64,000 nt of DNA, from assembly GCA_029204225.1 (NCBI GenBank), contig CM055106.1, forward strand, positions 13,442,539-13,506,538, given 5' to 3'. Origin of the DNA: Diphasiastrum complanatum (lineage: Eukaryota; Streptophyta; Lycopodiopsida; Lycopodiales; Lycopodiaceae). The notes below the pieces were generated by a model that ran no database searches, was not told where the DNA came from, and saw only the letters and a program-made list of their open reading frames with translations. Made by a program: the position numbers and the translations under genes. How positions within the stretch are numbered: position 1 is the stretch's first letter; each line of letters starts with the position of its first letter. This document shows, piece by piece, positions 51,240 through 64,000 of the stretch.

Positions 51240-54050
51240 TAAAGAAATCATACATTTTTTTTATAAATACATGCATCTTATATATATAAGTGCATCCTAT
51301 ATATGCATGCATCATATTAAATAAATGACCGTTTGAAGTGACTATTGAAGGCCGTTGTTTTCTTGTTTTCAAATAAAAAATTTTCAAAATAGAATGCATT
51401 TAACAGAACAATATTTATTGTATGTTAACAGAGATGATCTAGATTCAAATGTAAAAAAACTTACTTTTGTAAAAGAATATGAACGACTAAATTTAGCTTA
51501 CTTCTGAAGAGAAATGTGAGTGACATATATTAATACTTTTATTGGTCACATTGTTCAGTTTTGATGAAGTTGAATAATTGGTTCATCTTTTCCTTTTTTA
51601 TATTTGTTTGTTTATTCTTGTAGTCTTTTGCCTAATGATCTGGCTTGGGGAACTAAAAGCATATACCCTTTTTCTTCTTCCTCTATAAAGTATTTGCTTG
51701 ATCTAACTTTCCAATCTTTTGCTTGTTCTGGAATTTTTGATGCTAATTGTCCTTGGTAATTAATGCCTAATCATCTAATTACTTTTGATGTGACCTAACA
51801 ATATCAGACCTCTGCTCTTCTTCCTACAACATAATACCATGAAGCTCCTCAAGTGCTGATGGCCTCTCCTTCTACTATGGCTTTTAGTTAGGCCACTCAT
51901 TGCAATTTACACTAACTCCACATTTCAAATTATCTCGCTAGTGACATGGAGTTCGCCTTGCAATACCTTGATCCCATGTCAAAAGTAAAGAACACGGCCC
52001 ATGCCCATTCAACAATCAATCTTAGATTTGAAAGCACAAACTCCATGTGATATCTCGTGTTGATAAGATATCTCGTGTTGATCTATACAGTCATGCGGGT
52101 TAGATGATCAAACTGAACACTTCAAGAATATGCTAGGTACTCACTTATGTGGACACACCAACAGGGCCGTGATATTTTCTTCTCTGTCTACATAGATGTG
52201 GTGGTTTTGAAATTGTTTTTCTCTTTTTCTCGATCAAATCCTTGGATTTTTCTTGCAATATGAGTGATTTTGAGTTGCCTTGAAACAAACTTGGTTTGAT
52301 CAAGTTTTAGAAGGATTTTCTCTTACTAATTTTTGAGCTCTTTTTGGCTGAAATTTTAGAGTTTTATTTGTCCTATGAGGTTGAGACAAGGGCACAGATT
52401 TCTACCTAACCTCTCAGCTCATTGAAGAGCATTAAGATCCATTTTTGCTGCGAGAATGGTTGCAAAATAAGTATACATAGTCAATTCTTGCTCAACACCT
52501 TCTTACTTTCTTTGCTATGGTGTTTTTGAAAATTCAAGCAAATTTTCTCTTGTCTTCCTAGCCTAGCCTAGCCTAATTGCTTTAACTCTCCCACTTGCTA
52601 ATGTGTCATTGGTCTTTAGTCCCTCCACGACTCTAATACCATTGATAGCCAACTGTTGTCAATTAGTCAAAGTGACAAAATTTTGAGAAATCAAAGATCA
52701 CAAGCATGGAGGATTAGAACCACTAAACTTTATATAGAAAACTCACTGAGCTAGATTAGCATAAACTAATCCCAAACTAGATATACAATGGCAAGCTGAC
52801 GTGTTTTTAATACAATGTCACTTGTCCACAACTGCAACCATAAACTGACTTAGTTTTATCTAAGTAATTGTAGTTAACTAGAGTTTTACTTCTAAACAAG
52901 GACACTCCTTGCAATTGCTTTGGCCCTAATATCACTCACAATTGCTACATGGATAGCCTTTTCTTATTATCCCAAGTGACTTTCCTCCTTTCTTGTACAT
53001 ATATGTGAACATTTTGCTAACTCTCAAGATGTGTGCAACATTGTGTGCACATAGGCAGCCTATAATCCTCAAATGACTCACATGTGCACCCTTACAATGG
53101 GTATGTGTTGTTGTGCAACATGTGCTTGGGTGTATTGGCAAGTGATCTAGATGCTAGATGGTACAAATATGTATAGTCAGAAACAACACGAGATTTCATT
53201 GATTGTGTGATCACATGTATCAAATGTATCACAAGTATCATTTTTTGGATTAAGCTCCAAGAAGTCAACTAGATTTGGATGTGCATATCTAGGAATGTAG
53301 CCTAGTTGCTGAATGCCCAAAAATGTACTGCTTAGATGTTGGGCACGTCAAAGAATTGGCTTAACTACAATTATATTCTTAATCAGCATGAAAAATTATG
53401 TATCTCTCAACTTACATACAAAAAGCCTTTTAACTAGAGTTGATTTGATAAGGGACATCCTAAAAGTGCATGCATGTGTTTAAGCAAGATCAAAAGTGAA
53501 GGCCCATCCACGATCTCTCTCAATTATTGGCACAAGGTTTGGCACGGTCGCTTGCCATGCAGTAGGTGCCCGTTGGTCATAAATTTTATCGCCTTGTATG
53601 GAATCTAGTGCTCCCATGTTATATGGAATCTAACGGGGCCTCAAAGTCAGGGCTTGGATTTGCTCTCGCATGTGTTTGGAAGTTTTAAGGAGACTAGCTT
53701 ATATATTTTGATAGTGTAGAAGCCATGTTCTGCTTATGGGCCAGATGATAAACTCTTGCAAACCATATGCCACTTTATGACTTTCCATGGATTTGTCACA
53801 TGGTGAGACGTATTTGATCGTATCAAAGAGACCACACCTTGTGAGCAATGTCTTTTAGATATGAGGATCCATGACAATGCATCATGCACTGCGCTTGAGT
53901 GCATGTTGCCATGCAACCAAGGATACGATATTACGATCCCACTCACAAGAACCAAGATTACAAGATAGTAAGCAAGGCACCATGTTCAATACCCTTTTGA
54001 CATGGGACAAATCCTAGATAATCTGGCTTCCTGAGGGAGGAGCTGTTGGA
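51240..54050. other. No gene recognised; upstream region of TL29
   Basis: AT-rich with short frames only. The last 200 bases before the TL29 start are less AT-rich and include a poly-A run (54128-54143). I could not place a TATA box or transcription start. Confidence 0.4.
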
Positions 54051-54192
54051 CACGTGGGGGATTGGAGATGGCCCGATGAGAAGAGATCGTGCGGCTTTGG
54101 ATTGTTGTGTTATCTGAAATCTCCAAAAGGAAAAAAAAAAAAAACGGAATACAAAAATAACGTAAATCGAACGAAGAAGAGCAGCGGCAGCT

Positions 54193-57100
54193 ATGGCGCT
54201 TCTTCCTTCATCCTCCCTCCTCTCTTCTTCTTCTTCTTCGCCTTTCTCTGCTGCTGCTCTTCTTTCTTCTTCTGCTGCTACTGCCTCCCCCGCATTGCAG
54301 CTGCTGCTGCACTCTCGGTTTCCTCGTTCTTCTGCAACCTCTAATCAGGTAAAATGTGCAGATATAGATTCCCTGTGACTCTGTTGAATGCAGGCCAAGC
54401 AATGTGGAAAGACACCATGTTGCTGGGATGATGAGTTTGAACGTCTGTTTTGGCTGCATTTTCTCTTCTGCGTATTCCATTGAGCTGCTGTTGTCTTTGT
54501 TTCTGTAGCCAGTGGCTTCTGTTTTTTGGCATTGTACTCAGCAGCTGAAATCGTGAAATGCCTTTTCATGTTGGAAGCAGCATTTGTTAAAAGGGAAATT
54601 GCCTTTTGTTTGTCTTCACCAGCATTTACATATGTTAGAAGAAGCTTATAGGCATTTGCTGACCGATCTTTCACTGCCTCATTATAGAACTTCGACTGTT
54701 TGGATCTGAAACTTTTCATCTAATTTCTGCTAATGCACATCGTACTCTATGACTTTGAGTTGGTGGGGATTATGTCATACCTCAACATTTGAAGTTCTCT
54801 ATTTCCTGCCTTGCTCTTGAAACTAAAGATTTTAGTATTCGTGATAATTGCCAAAAGTGGTTAGTGTTGATGTCAGATTACATTTTCTTACAACTGAACA
54901 ATTGCACTAGGTGCTATCCACATTGGCCTCATAGATAAAACTTTCATCAGGATTTCATCAAAATGAAACTCCACCTTAGCCTGTGTTACTGGTTGCTCCT
55001 TTTCTGCGGCGAAACTCTTCCAACGACACATTGGGAGTTCTACCGGTCAAGAAATACTATGCTAAGTCACTTTGACAAGCAGTAATTATGGATGCTTGCT
55101 TGAATGTAAAGGCTTTGCTCGGCTGTTTATGGTGCATTCTTACATGGCAGTAAACTCTGGAAAGAATATAGGGACTCAGGAAATAGTACAACTAGCCTCC
55201 AAAATCAGGCACCGCACAAGGTGACGGTCCTGATTAGGCAGATTCCGCCTGCTTGTGCACTTTTTTCCAAAAATTCCATTGATGCTCCTCAAACAAATTA
55301 AGGGCAGACTAAATGGTGACGAAAGAGACATGGCCTCTTTTTGCCTGCATACTATGAATCCAAAAGTCCACAAGGAAAATCTAGAAGCAAATTATAGCCT
55401 ATAGAAAATCCAGAAAGAAGGATTGAGAGCAGATCAAAATTCAAAATGGCCCGTAAAAACATTTCAGAAACAGAGAGGTCAGTCTTTCCATCCTTTGCGC
55501 TAGGAAAATCATCTTCTTGTGATGTTTTCACCATGTTCAATGGTGTTAATTTGTGGCTTGGTGGAACGGCAGGATAAATTACAGCCATTCTATGGTTCTA
55601 CCCAGTACAAAGGTCCCTAAAGGAATCCATCATCCGATACATGAAGAAGAACATGGAATCTTCAAACAATGAAAATATGTAATCTACATTGGCAGAAGAA
55701 GTGATGATGTGGCACTATCGTTCTTTGAGAGCAAGAGGTGCTAGAAACTGTAACACAGCTCCTTTTAAAAGTAGATGACATTTATTGGCTGGGAGAAAGC
55801 CTGCTACCGCTTGTAGCAGGCCTCGCTGCTCCTGCGGCTTGAGCCTGCTATAGGCGGTAGCAGGCTTCCTCCCAGCAAATATGCCGTACGTAGTGCTTCA
55901 AAAGAGAAATGCAGATTTCATGAGAACAACATGTGGAGCTGATCACTCCTAAAAGATAGGCAAACCTTTACAGTTGGACTTTTACTGTTTGTATATGCTT
56001 TTGTCATAATAGTAGATACACAAGTTCCTAGTATTTCATATGCCAATATTTAATCGTGTACTTCCTCTTCTTCCAGAAAGTAGTTCTATGCCAGAGCTGT
56101 GATACCTCACGTGCATTTAAAACTGGATGTGAAAGTAGAAGAACTCTTCTTTACCTTAGTGCAGCAACCGTCGCAGTGAGTAAGCCAATCTCTCCTTACT
56201 CTTTACATGAAGAGCATTTCTTTATCTTGGCATTATGATTTAGTAAGCTGGTATGCACTACAGGCTACTTAAAATGCAGTTGGCATTTGAATAGGTATAA
56301 TGGGATTGATCATGCTATCGCTGCTCAAAAGCATTTCATGTCCACAATTTTTCTGCTGCCATGATGGAACAATGTGACTAAGCCATGACGCTTCCCTCTA
56401 TTAGAATTGCTTGAGTTCCCTGATCTACTCTGAAGGTAGACTTATGGAACACTTCCTTTGATCACAACAAATTTTCAGGTTGGATTTTGGAGCTCATCAT
56501 CAACTGCTAATGCTGCTGACTTGATACAAAGACTACAACGTGATGAGTTCTTAAGTAAGTGTCACTAATCAGAATCTTCTTAGATCAACGATGTTTCACT
56601 ACTGGTTACTGTTGCTTCTTATAGTTCTGATCTCATAGCTCTGACCATGTATGACTATATTTCAAACTCTTTACTTGAAAATTTTACCAATGTTCTTTAT
56701 AAAGCGAAACTCGGCAAACTGTATTTTGCTAAAAGTTGTAAGTGATGCCCAGAAAGTGGCTCTGTTTTCACTTTTGAATATATAAACGTGTGGCATTTTC
56801 AGTTATATGACACCTTTCATTTGGAGCATATAAACATTTCATTGTTGGTGTCAGCATTGTCTTCTTTATTAGAAATCAAATATTGTCAACGTACCAGAAT
56901 ACGAGGTTTTTATGCATATACAAGAAATAAGTTTTTAAAGCCAAATTCCAGTTAAATCCCATGATTCCGAGGCCTTGTAAGCAAATAAAATTTCTATCAT
57001 GCTTGGTTTTCTGGTTGCAGCAAGTATCAGGGACACGCTGAAGATCGCTGTGAAGGTTGAATGAAGTCCTTAGCAGATTTGCATTTCCATCAGCGTAGAG

Positions 57101-60100
57101 GTTGAATTGGCTAGTTTCAAGAGTGGGCAGACAGAATTTATTATCTTTTACTGTGATAATTATTTAATGGAAAGATGCCTGGCTCTATTTTTGGCACATG
57201 TATTTTTTAGGGATGATTATCTGCTGCAATTTCTTTGTAATATAGCATGTTTTGTATTGGAGTTCAGGAAAATCGTGATCTGGTTCCTCATCTTCTAAGA
57301 TTGGCATTGAATGATGCGGCAACTTATGACAAGGTGTGCAACTCAGCATTGTAATCCTAACACAGGAGACAGCATCTTTTCAATAAACTTATGTTGTGGT
57401 GCATATTTAACTCTTTCTGTTGCTGCCAGCAGAGCTCCTTGATGTTCTTAAACAATCTAATTTAGTTTGTACAAAATGTTAGCAGTTTTTTGATTGCCTG
57501 AGTTTTTATCTAGAGCAAGATGGCTCTATGCTGACCGCCAAAGAACTCATCTACCAATAGAGATCTACGCCTAAACTTTTTTGCAAGTGCAATCTAGGTA
57601 CTTAACTTCAGAGCTTCAAATGCCAGGGGTCAGTAGATCTGCAGCATTTAAATTTTGATGTAATATTCTTTGGTGAAATAACTTTTGCTCATCTGTTAGC
57701 TCCATTGGAGTGTTGTTAATGGCTCTATTTTTTCAGGAATCCAAGTCTGGGGGACCCAATGGCTCAATACGCTTTAGGTTAGTTGTTCAGGTTCTTTAAC
57801 TCTACTTATAGTTTTCCTTTCATGATTTTTCATCTCGACTCAGTAACAAAATGGCATAAAACAATCAACTATCAAGAGTCATAATCTGTCAACTGTAAAA
57901 CCTTCAATTTTCCATGTCCAAATTCGAGCTTTCCCTTACACCACTACATTTCAGTTCAGAGCTTCAGAGGCCTGAGAACCAGGGGCTGCAGGCAGCTGTG
58001 AAACTGCTGGAGGATGTAAAAAAGAAAATTGATTCCGAGTCAAAGGGTGGTCCACTTTCTTGGGCAGATCTTACACAGCTTGCAGGTAAAACTTCTGTGG
58101 ACAAATGGTTCCCTGACTAATATTAAGCCAAGTGCCAGGTTTGATTTGTGAGTAGTAGTACATGAACTACCGTCGTGTGTCTACACTGACCTTGATATAT
58201 ATATTACCTCAGCTAGTGCCCTTTAATGCTCCTCTTTCCACTTATTCGTTTCTTCAAAACGTTTGATTTTGTTCATCAGTTGATGGAATAAATGGCTATA
58301 ATCAGACATTGCAAGCTAGCTTGATCCTTGGCTTGCCTCATGTTCCATTGACAGGAAGCAAAGTTTTCTGCATATCCACCACATATATGCCTTTGCACTT
58401 TCTATCTTACAGTTGGCAAGACCCACCACCTGGATTGGAGTTTGCAGCTTGAATTGACACCAATGGATGAATGCTTGCTAATGCTATAAGCAAACCCCAA
58501 GAGTGGTACTTGCCCCAATCAGCTCACTAAAAGCTTGAACCATATCCTCAACCACTTGGTTGACCTGCTCATTTGGTCATTGATTGATGGTGGTTCGCAG
58601 TGCTCATGGCTGGTTTTGTCTCCAATAACTCGAAGACAACAATCTTAAATTTACTCAAAAACTTGGGAGTTATGATTTAACTTGGGGCAATCTATACAGA
58701 CACAAGAGGGTTTCCACAAATTCATCACAAATTCAAAGGCCTTGACCTCAGCATTCGGCATCACTTCTTCTCATGCTTTGAAGGACTTAATTTTTTAACA
58801 TAAGCATTCTTGAAGTGTTTCTTGACTCATAAATAGCTTTTAATGAGTCCCAGGCCTCCTTGGAGAGGTACAAGAAGCTACCTCTTTAAGCAATTCATTG
58901 CTTAAATTCATCTTAATGCAATGCAAAGCAAGATTGGACTTCTTCTTGAACCTTTGCAACTCAGGTCCACCTAGAGGCTCATCTACCTCATCAAGGACAA
59001 ATACATGAGAGTCTTGGAGTATTAGCAATAACTTCATTCTCACCTCCAATGTAGAATAGTTAGTTGGATTTAGCGTCTCACTAGATTCCAAGAGAAATCC
59101 ACCAATAGATCCCATCTTGATCTAACTCCTTCTACACAAAGTACCAAAAGGCTCCAAAGATTTTGTTCCTCTGTAGACTTGCACTCATTTGCAACCAAAT
59201 TTGTGTCCTTTTCTCACAAATTGGAAGATCTACAAAGATCTTTGCCCTCTTGAACAAACTCTCCAAACTAGACACCCTACCGCACAAGAAATTGGAAGCA
59301 ATTGACACCTCACAAAAAGAACTCACTCAAGTTGTAAACTCAAAAATTGGACGACTCCTTGTTCTAGACACTTTAGCGGGATCTCAACTTGTCCCTCACA
59401 CTCTCACAAAGAAAGATTGACTAGAAACATTTTGAGCTTCATACGACTCTCTTGTCAATTCTACACAAATAATGAAGATTTTTTCCAAGACTAGCTTTTT
59501 GCTCTCAAAGATGCTATTTTTTGACTCTAGAATGGATCAAACACTCAACCTCTTGGCCTTAGTTAGTTCTAATCAATCAAAAAGAGGGATTGGAGCATTG
59601 GTACCTTCATCTCCATCAAACTTGTATTGACACAATGTAGATTAGCAAGCAAGACAATAAACAGCAAGTGTTAGATGACCAAAATAGCTTCACACGTGTG
59701 AAGTGTACAGGCTATTGTACGGACAGAGAGCAAAGAGCAAAGTACAAGTGATAATCAAAGCATTGAACTTAAAGTAATGCATGCAAATGGTAGATCTAGT
59801 ATGTACACAAGCTTGTAAGAGAAATCTCCAAAAATCTTCAGCTCTCCAATTTCCAATGTGTTGAATGAGCTCCAAAAAGAGCATATACATATAAATATAA
59901 TTTGAGCTGTTCTCACATGTGTGAGGGTGCTATGTGGTCAGTTCTTTACCCACGCTAAAGGCCGACCTAATCTATTGTGGTCCAATCACGTTGCACCTCT
60001 CCAAAAAACTTGGATTTGAGGAAATAGATTTCTATCTTAATGAAACTTATCAATTAAGCTCCTACACTTAAGATTAGGTACTAGCCTACCTAGGCCTATG

Positions 60101-63100
60101 TTTAGCATGTGGGAACATGCTCAACACATGTGGATTATTTGCGATTTTCACACTTGGGTTTGGCATCCTTGGATTAGAATGGGTTGTGGCGCTATGGGAC
60201 ACACCGTGGTTACGGACTCAAGGTATTGCCATAACCCAAGTTATTGTTTTTGCTTTCTTGCATGCTAAATGAAATCGGTAAACTAAAGATGTTATGTGTG
60301 ATATATGTCTTGTACAAATTCATGCATGCCATCATAGTATATTGTATGAAGATAATTGTATAAAGGATTTCAAGGAGATCAGTAAAAATGAGTATGATAC
60401 TGTGCTCTCTATATTAAGAACTCTTGTTTGGAAGTTGATATATAAAGCTTAGGTAGGGACCCCCGGGCGCGGACGCACGCCTCCGCGCCCGGACGCGTCC
60501 GGGGTGGGCGCACATTTAAATTTATTTTTTTTAGTGTATTTTTTATTTAAAAAAAAACAAAAAAAAAGGACGCGCCCCTGACCCCGACCTCGTGCCTGGG
60601 GTCGGACGCGGATGCGCCCTGGTGCCGGACACGGGCGCAAAAATGAAAGCTGGCAGCTTTGTTATTAATGTAATATTGGTAATAATAGAGAGGGAACTTG
60701 CAGCATTAATCAATACTCAACTGAATGATATTATTACGACAATATTTGGTGATTCTCAAGTGTTTTTTGGCAAAAAGGCAGGCAAATTTTTTGTGATCAT
60801 TGACATGCAAGAATGCAATGTAGTATGGAGTGCTCTTTATTAGGCCATAATTTGTTGAGGGGTAGCTTTGTTAAATTCTCCAATCCCTTTACTTTTCCAT
60901 TACAAACTATCTGCAAGGTATTGTGGACCTCAAGATAATGAGCCGAATTAGCTTTTTGGCTTATTGGTTAGGTCTTTCAGTTGAAGTCAATCAAAATGCA
61001 TTGCGTTTCATGCGAGTAGGCTCAAATTGAGCTCATATGAAGGAAATTCACTTAGTCTCTAGAGATAAATTAGGACAAGTGGAGGACATTTCATTTCTTG
61101 TACATTTGGAGCCAAACAAAGTGCTTGATTATGGAATGAGTTGGAGATGAATACTGAGGGTTTCCATTAGCTACAACCTAAAAATATGCTGTTACATGGA
61201 ATTATGCCAATATAGTGTCAATGAGGAACGAATGCCACACTAACTCCTTTTTAAGTCAAGTTCTACTCACAAAATATATAAGCAGAATATGAGCTTCTCT
61301 TTGTGATTGATACTTTTGTTCATATGGCTGAGTAGGTCAATCTGCAGCAAAGCGAACCTTTCTTGATGCTGCCATTAAAAAATGTGGTGGAGATGAAAAT
61401 AAAGGCTCACAAGTATTCACAGCATTTGGTTCTAATGGGCAGGTCAGGTCCCTTCTATCCCCGTCCTAGTTTGCAGCTGTCTTTTTGACCTACATGTTTC
61501 CTTGGTAAATGCTATATTATCTAAACTAAAATATTTTGCTATTTCCCACCAGTGGGGATTTTTCAACAAGCAATTTGGACGTTCTGAATCTCAAGAGCCC
61601 GATCCAGAGGGTAGGGTTATTTTGTGGGAGCAAGCTTCTGTGCCAGAAATCAAAGAAAAGTTTTCAAAGCTTGGCCTGAAGCCCCGCCAGGCAAGCTGTT
61701 ATCTTTTATCAGTTACAATTTCAAGCATGCTTACCAGTGGCCAATGGCATCGTTATTTCACCTTTTTTAGGCCTAAGTGTTTGATTTGCAATTGTTATCT
61801 ATATTTTGACTTGTAAAGGGGTCCCACCATTCAGTTGGAAACAGGATCCTAGTTTTTCTTTGATGAATAGTGCTTATAAGTCTGTAATATTTCAGGAAAC
61901 TCAAATAGTTTTCTAGTATAACGTGCTTACATCTGTAGTTAATCCATATTGATTTTTCTTGTTAGGAGTTCGATTTATAAGCATGCCAATCTTCTCAAGG
62001 TTTTAGAGTTTGTAGCTTAAGTTTAAGTCTGCATGAACTCTCGAAGTTGCAAAGCATTTGCTGTAGACTTCCCCATAATACTAGCTGCATGAACAGCCAG
62101 GTTCTATTTGACAAGGGTATGCCTTCTTCTTGTAAAAAAAAAAGTCTTCAACATGGTCATGCCCCTGCTTTACGTCTCGTTTAGCTTCTGAGTTTGTTTG
62201 ATGGGTTAATTCTCACATCATAGCAGCTCCAGTTTTGAGCATTTTGCACCTACCAGTGTTGCCATCCTAGGGTTTCCTTCAGCAGGGTCATCCACCTACT
62301 TGACATCTTCTAGCTTCAGCTTCTCAGTTTGTTTGATGGGTATCTTTGTACCATTCTAGCCTCAGTTTTTTTTGAGCAGATCTGCCTACCAGCATTAACA
62401 CCATATGTGTATGCTGGCAGATCCATGTGGCTGGGCTTATGGGCTGTCACCCGGTTAACTGTGTATGTAGGGAGGCAGAGTAAAGATTAGGTGACTGTTA
62501 TTTAGTGAGAGAAAAGCGACAAAAGAAGCCGCACTGCAGCAATGACATGTTGTTGCAGCAGAAGATTTATTCAAGGCAGCTACAAGCTTGCCTTGCATCC
62601 ACTCTATAACTGCTTTCCTCCACTTTCATTTGATCATACACTTCGGTGGGCACATCCAAGATTGGCTTTTACCTACAAAGAATCTTATAATATGGGGGAA
62701 TTATTTAGCAAGAAAGATCTGAGTTGGCCTTTGAGTCTTCAAAATCAGTTCTTGTGAGGTGGAAAAATAGGAGGGTGAGACAGTAGATATCTATGAAGAT
62801 CTTGTATCTATTTTGGCAGATTCAAAATTGCCACATGATTTGATTTCCCTGTTTTTTTTTCTCTCTTGTATGTCATTAATATAGCAGATTGGAGTATAAC
62901 TCTCGAACTCGAGGAAAAGAAAGGAAGTCCTAAAAAGCTCACCGATTATTGGTGGACAATTTGATTGTACCGTTGAGGATTAGAGACTTGTCTGTACAAC
63001 TTTGACATGTTTTCCTTGTATTGGTCTTGGTCACATCGAGTTTCTTCAAGAAAAAGAGTCGTACATTAAGAATGATTTGTCATGTCAAAAGTTGATCTTT

Positions 63101-63965
63101 TCTTCAGTGTAGAGGCTTTATTAAAATTGTAGCCGATGAGTTGTGTTGTCAAAGGTTAATCTTTTCTTCCATGTAGAGGCTTTGCGGAAGTTGTAGCTTT
63201 AGAGCTTGTAAGTCGGGCATATCATTAAAAGCATATTCACAATCTTGGGGGTAAAAAAGCCCCAAAAAAACTCCAGATGTTTTAGTGTAGCAGTCTTGAG
63301 CCATGAACCCAACAACTATCCTCGGAACACTAGAGCTTCAATAGTCGTATTCAGGTAGGATGTCTAGGCGTCATCTACGAGATTTGTAATAGGCCGGCTA
63401 ATCTTGACCCCAGTTTGGTGACTGCTGTCTCAAACTGTTGGCTTTCAGACTCTTTTCTATTTTTTAGCTGTTTTTTACATTTGAGCTGTACATGGATCAC
63501 TTGCAGATTGCAGTGTTGTCTGCATTCCTTGGACCCAGTCAAGATGCTATAGAAGCCAAGCTTGCAACTGATCCAGAAGTGGCTCCGTGGGTGGAAAAAT
63601 ATCAACGTAGTCGAGAAACAACTTCACAAACGGATTATGAAGTAAGTAGCTAATACAAAATCTGGTAACCTTCGATAATATCCATCTCCATAGTCCCCTT
63701 ATTTGATTGAATGTTGCAAAGTATGATGGGAGAAAAATGCAAATTTTAGACTCAAAAACACTTACTGCTAGCATCAATGATAGCACAGTTCTTTCTTTTT
63801 ATTGTCCAAAGTAAGATAATTTGTTTTTATCTCACAGGGAAGTACGAATTCGTTTGGGTGCAGGTTGATCTTATTGGGGCCTTCACCAGGCTCAGTACTC
63901 TTGGACAAACTATAAATTATGAAGCATACACTTACCCTCCCAAAAAGGTTAAACTCAAGTTATAG
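54193..63965 (+). CDS. TL29: Thylakoid lumen 29 kDa protein TL29 (APX4), peroxidase-like, 11 coding exons
   Basis: Coding exons: 54193-54348, 56077-56175, 56479-56554, 57021-57055, 57268-57333, 57737-57777, 57955-58085, 61336-61442, 61553-61690, 63507-63641, 63864-63965. They total 1086 bases, 361 residues plus TAG, in frame throughout. The N-terminus is Ser/Ala-rich, as in chloroplast transit peptides. RR (residues 73-74), the hydrophobic TLLYLSAATVAVGFW and ANA before residue 98 form a twin-arginine lumen signal, leaving about 264 residues (29 kDa). LLRLALNDAATYD (131-143) matches the ascorbate-peroxidase active-site segment, but the catalytic Trp and His are Leu and Asn. The proximal-His region is absent. 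TL29 is known to associate with photosystem II membranes and lacks haem peroxidase activity. The end ...YEAYTYPPKKVKLKL is typical of TL29. Confidence 0.93.
55788..55876. repeat. Fold-back element in TL29 intron 1
   Basis: The arms 55788-55810 (GCTGGGAGAAAGCCTGCTAC...) and 55854-55876 are complementary at 22 of 23 positions around a 43-base centre that itself has GCCTGCTA and TAGCAGGC words. Complementarity extends weakly into the flanking AAAT/ATTT. It resembles a very short MITE or a stable RNA hairpin. Confidence 0.85.
58800..59115 (-). pseudogene. Ty1/copia gag fragment in TL29 intron 7
   Basis: The minus strand reads MGSIGGFLLESSETLNPTNY, STLEVRMKLLLILQDSH, LALHCIKMNLSNELLKEVAS and CTS, then a frameshift into KEAWDSLKAIYES. 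It is closely similar in layout to the gag at 13820 (MATSGGFMLESNDRLTSINY...). The element lies antisense to TL29 inside a 3.2-kb intron. Clear LTRs were not found, though CACACGTGTGAAG and TTGTACGGACAG near 59690-59725 recall words in the LTR at 12564. Confidence 0.85.
60455..60642. repeat. GC-rich block with AT-rich centre in TL29 intron 7
   Basis: Two GC-rich parts, 60459-60512 (includes the palindrome CGGACGCGTCCG) and 60568-60640 (GGACGCGCCCCTGACCCCGA...), flank a 55-base AT-rich centre. The surroundings are AT-rich, so the block stands out and probably is an inserted repeat. No target duplication could be fixed. Confidence 0.6.
61691..63506 (+). other. GC-AG intron of TL29 (intron 9)
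   Basis: The exon ends ...CGCCAG and the intron starts GCAAGC, a non-canonical GC donor with otherwise matching context. The acceptor is CTTGCAG before ATTGCAGTG. Only this junction keeps the frame and the conserved PRQ-IAVLSAFLGP join. The 1.8-kb intron holds no gene I can support. Confidence 0.85.
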
Positions 63966-64000
63966 CATGTGATAGGAACATTCTTTTTTGATCAGTTTTA

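Noticed and set aside
51127-51399. Minus-strand frame with a long Tyr-Ile run
   Set aside because: It is produced by the AT dinucleotide microsatellite.
54208-54480. Minus-strand Arg-rich frames over TL29 exon 1
   Set aside because: They are the complement of the Ser-rich transit peptide codons (TCTTCC repeats).
1-64000. CRISPR array, bacterial operons or rRNA genes
   Set aside because: No regularly spaced identical repeats with unique spacers, no operon-like gene packing and no rRNA sequence were seen; all evidence points to a plant nuclear genome.

Overview
This is nuclear DNA of a land plant. It contains a multi-exon gene for a thylakoid-lumen protein (TL29, also called APX4) with a chloroplast plus twin-arginine targeting sequence and GT-AG introns. 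It also contains typical plant Ty1/copia and Ty3/gypsy retrotransposons whose primer-binding sites match initiator-methionine tRNA (TGGTATCAGAGC) or the TGGCGCCGTTGCC type. I cannot name the species. The single gene in a repeat-filled 64 kb suggests a large, repeat-rich genome.

Bases 1-6232 hold retroelement debris: a minus-strand copia pol relic, a deleted gypsy element whose RT runs straight into integrase, and a minus-strand copia LTR with the end of its internal region. Bases 6233-18355 are one gypsy-type element with matching LTRs and a 5-bp target duplication (TCGAA). It carries gag and several non-pol ORFs but no RT or integrase. Its polypurine tract was later split by a 5-kb copia derivative (12564-17598, duplication GGGGA). 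Both duplications and all four LTRs can be read, so the order of events is clear.

Bases 18361-22100 have no gene. Bases 21100-29050 carry another gag with a minisatellite leader on the plus strand and an integrase piece on the minus strand, with LTR-like sequence in opposite orientation at the two sides. A broken LINE-type reverse transcriptase follows on the minus strand (29049-31083). At 32731-33053 are two exons encoding a pair of EF-hands, the C-terminal part of a calcium-binding protein gene whose 5' part I could not find.

Bases 33060-54000 are gene-poor. They hold small tandem repeats, a decayed hAT-like transposase, a possible CACTA end, a tRNA-like insertion with 16-bp target duplications, and a diverged repeat array. 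The array is split by a 3.6-kb minus-strand copia element whose 274-bp LTRs lack TG..CA ends and carry two strong hairpins. A copia pre-integrase relic, an array of short palindromes and two AT microsatellites follow.

Bases 54193-63965 hold the one clear host gene, TL29/APX4: 11 coding exons, 361 codons, in frame across every junction. One intron uses a GC donor, intron 1 contains a fold-back element, and intron 7 contains a copia gag relic and a GC-rich block. The protein keeps the peroxidase fold signature but lacks the catalytic Trp and His, as expected for TL29.
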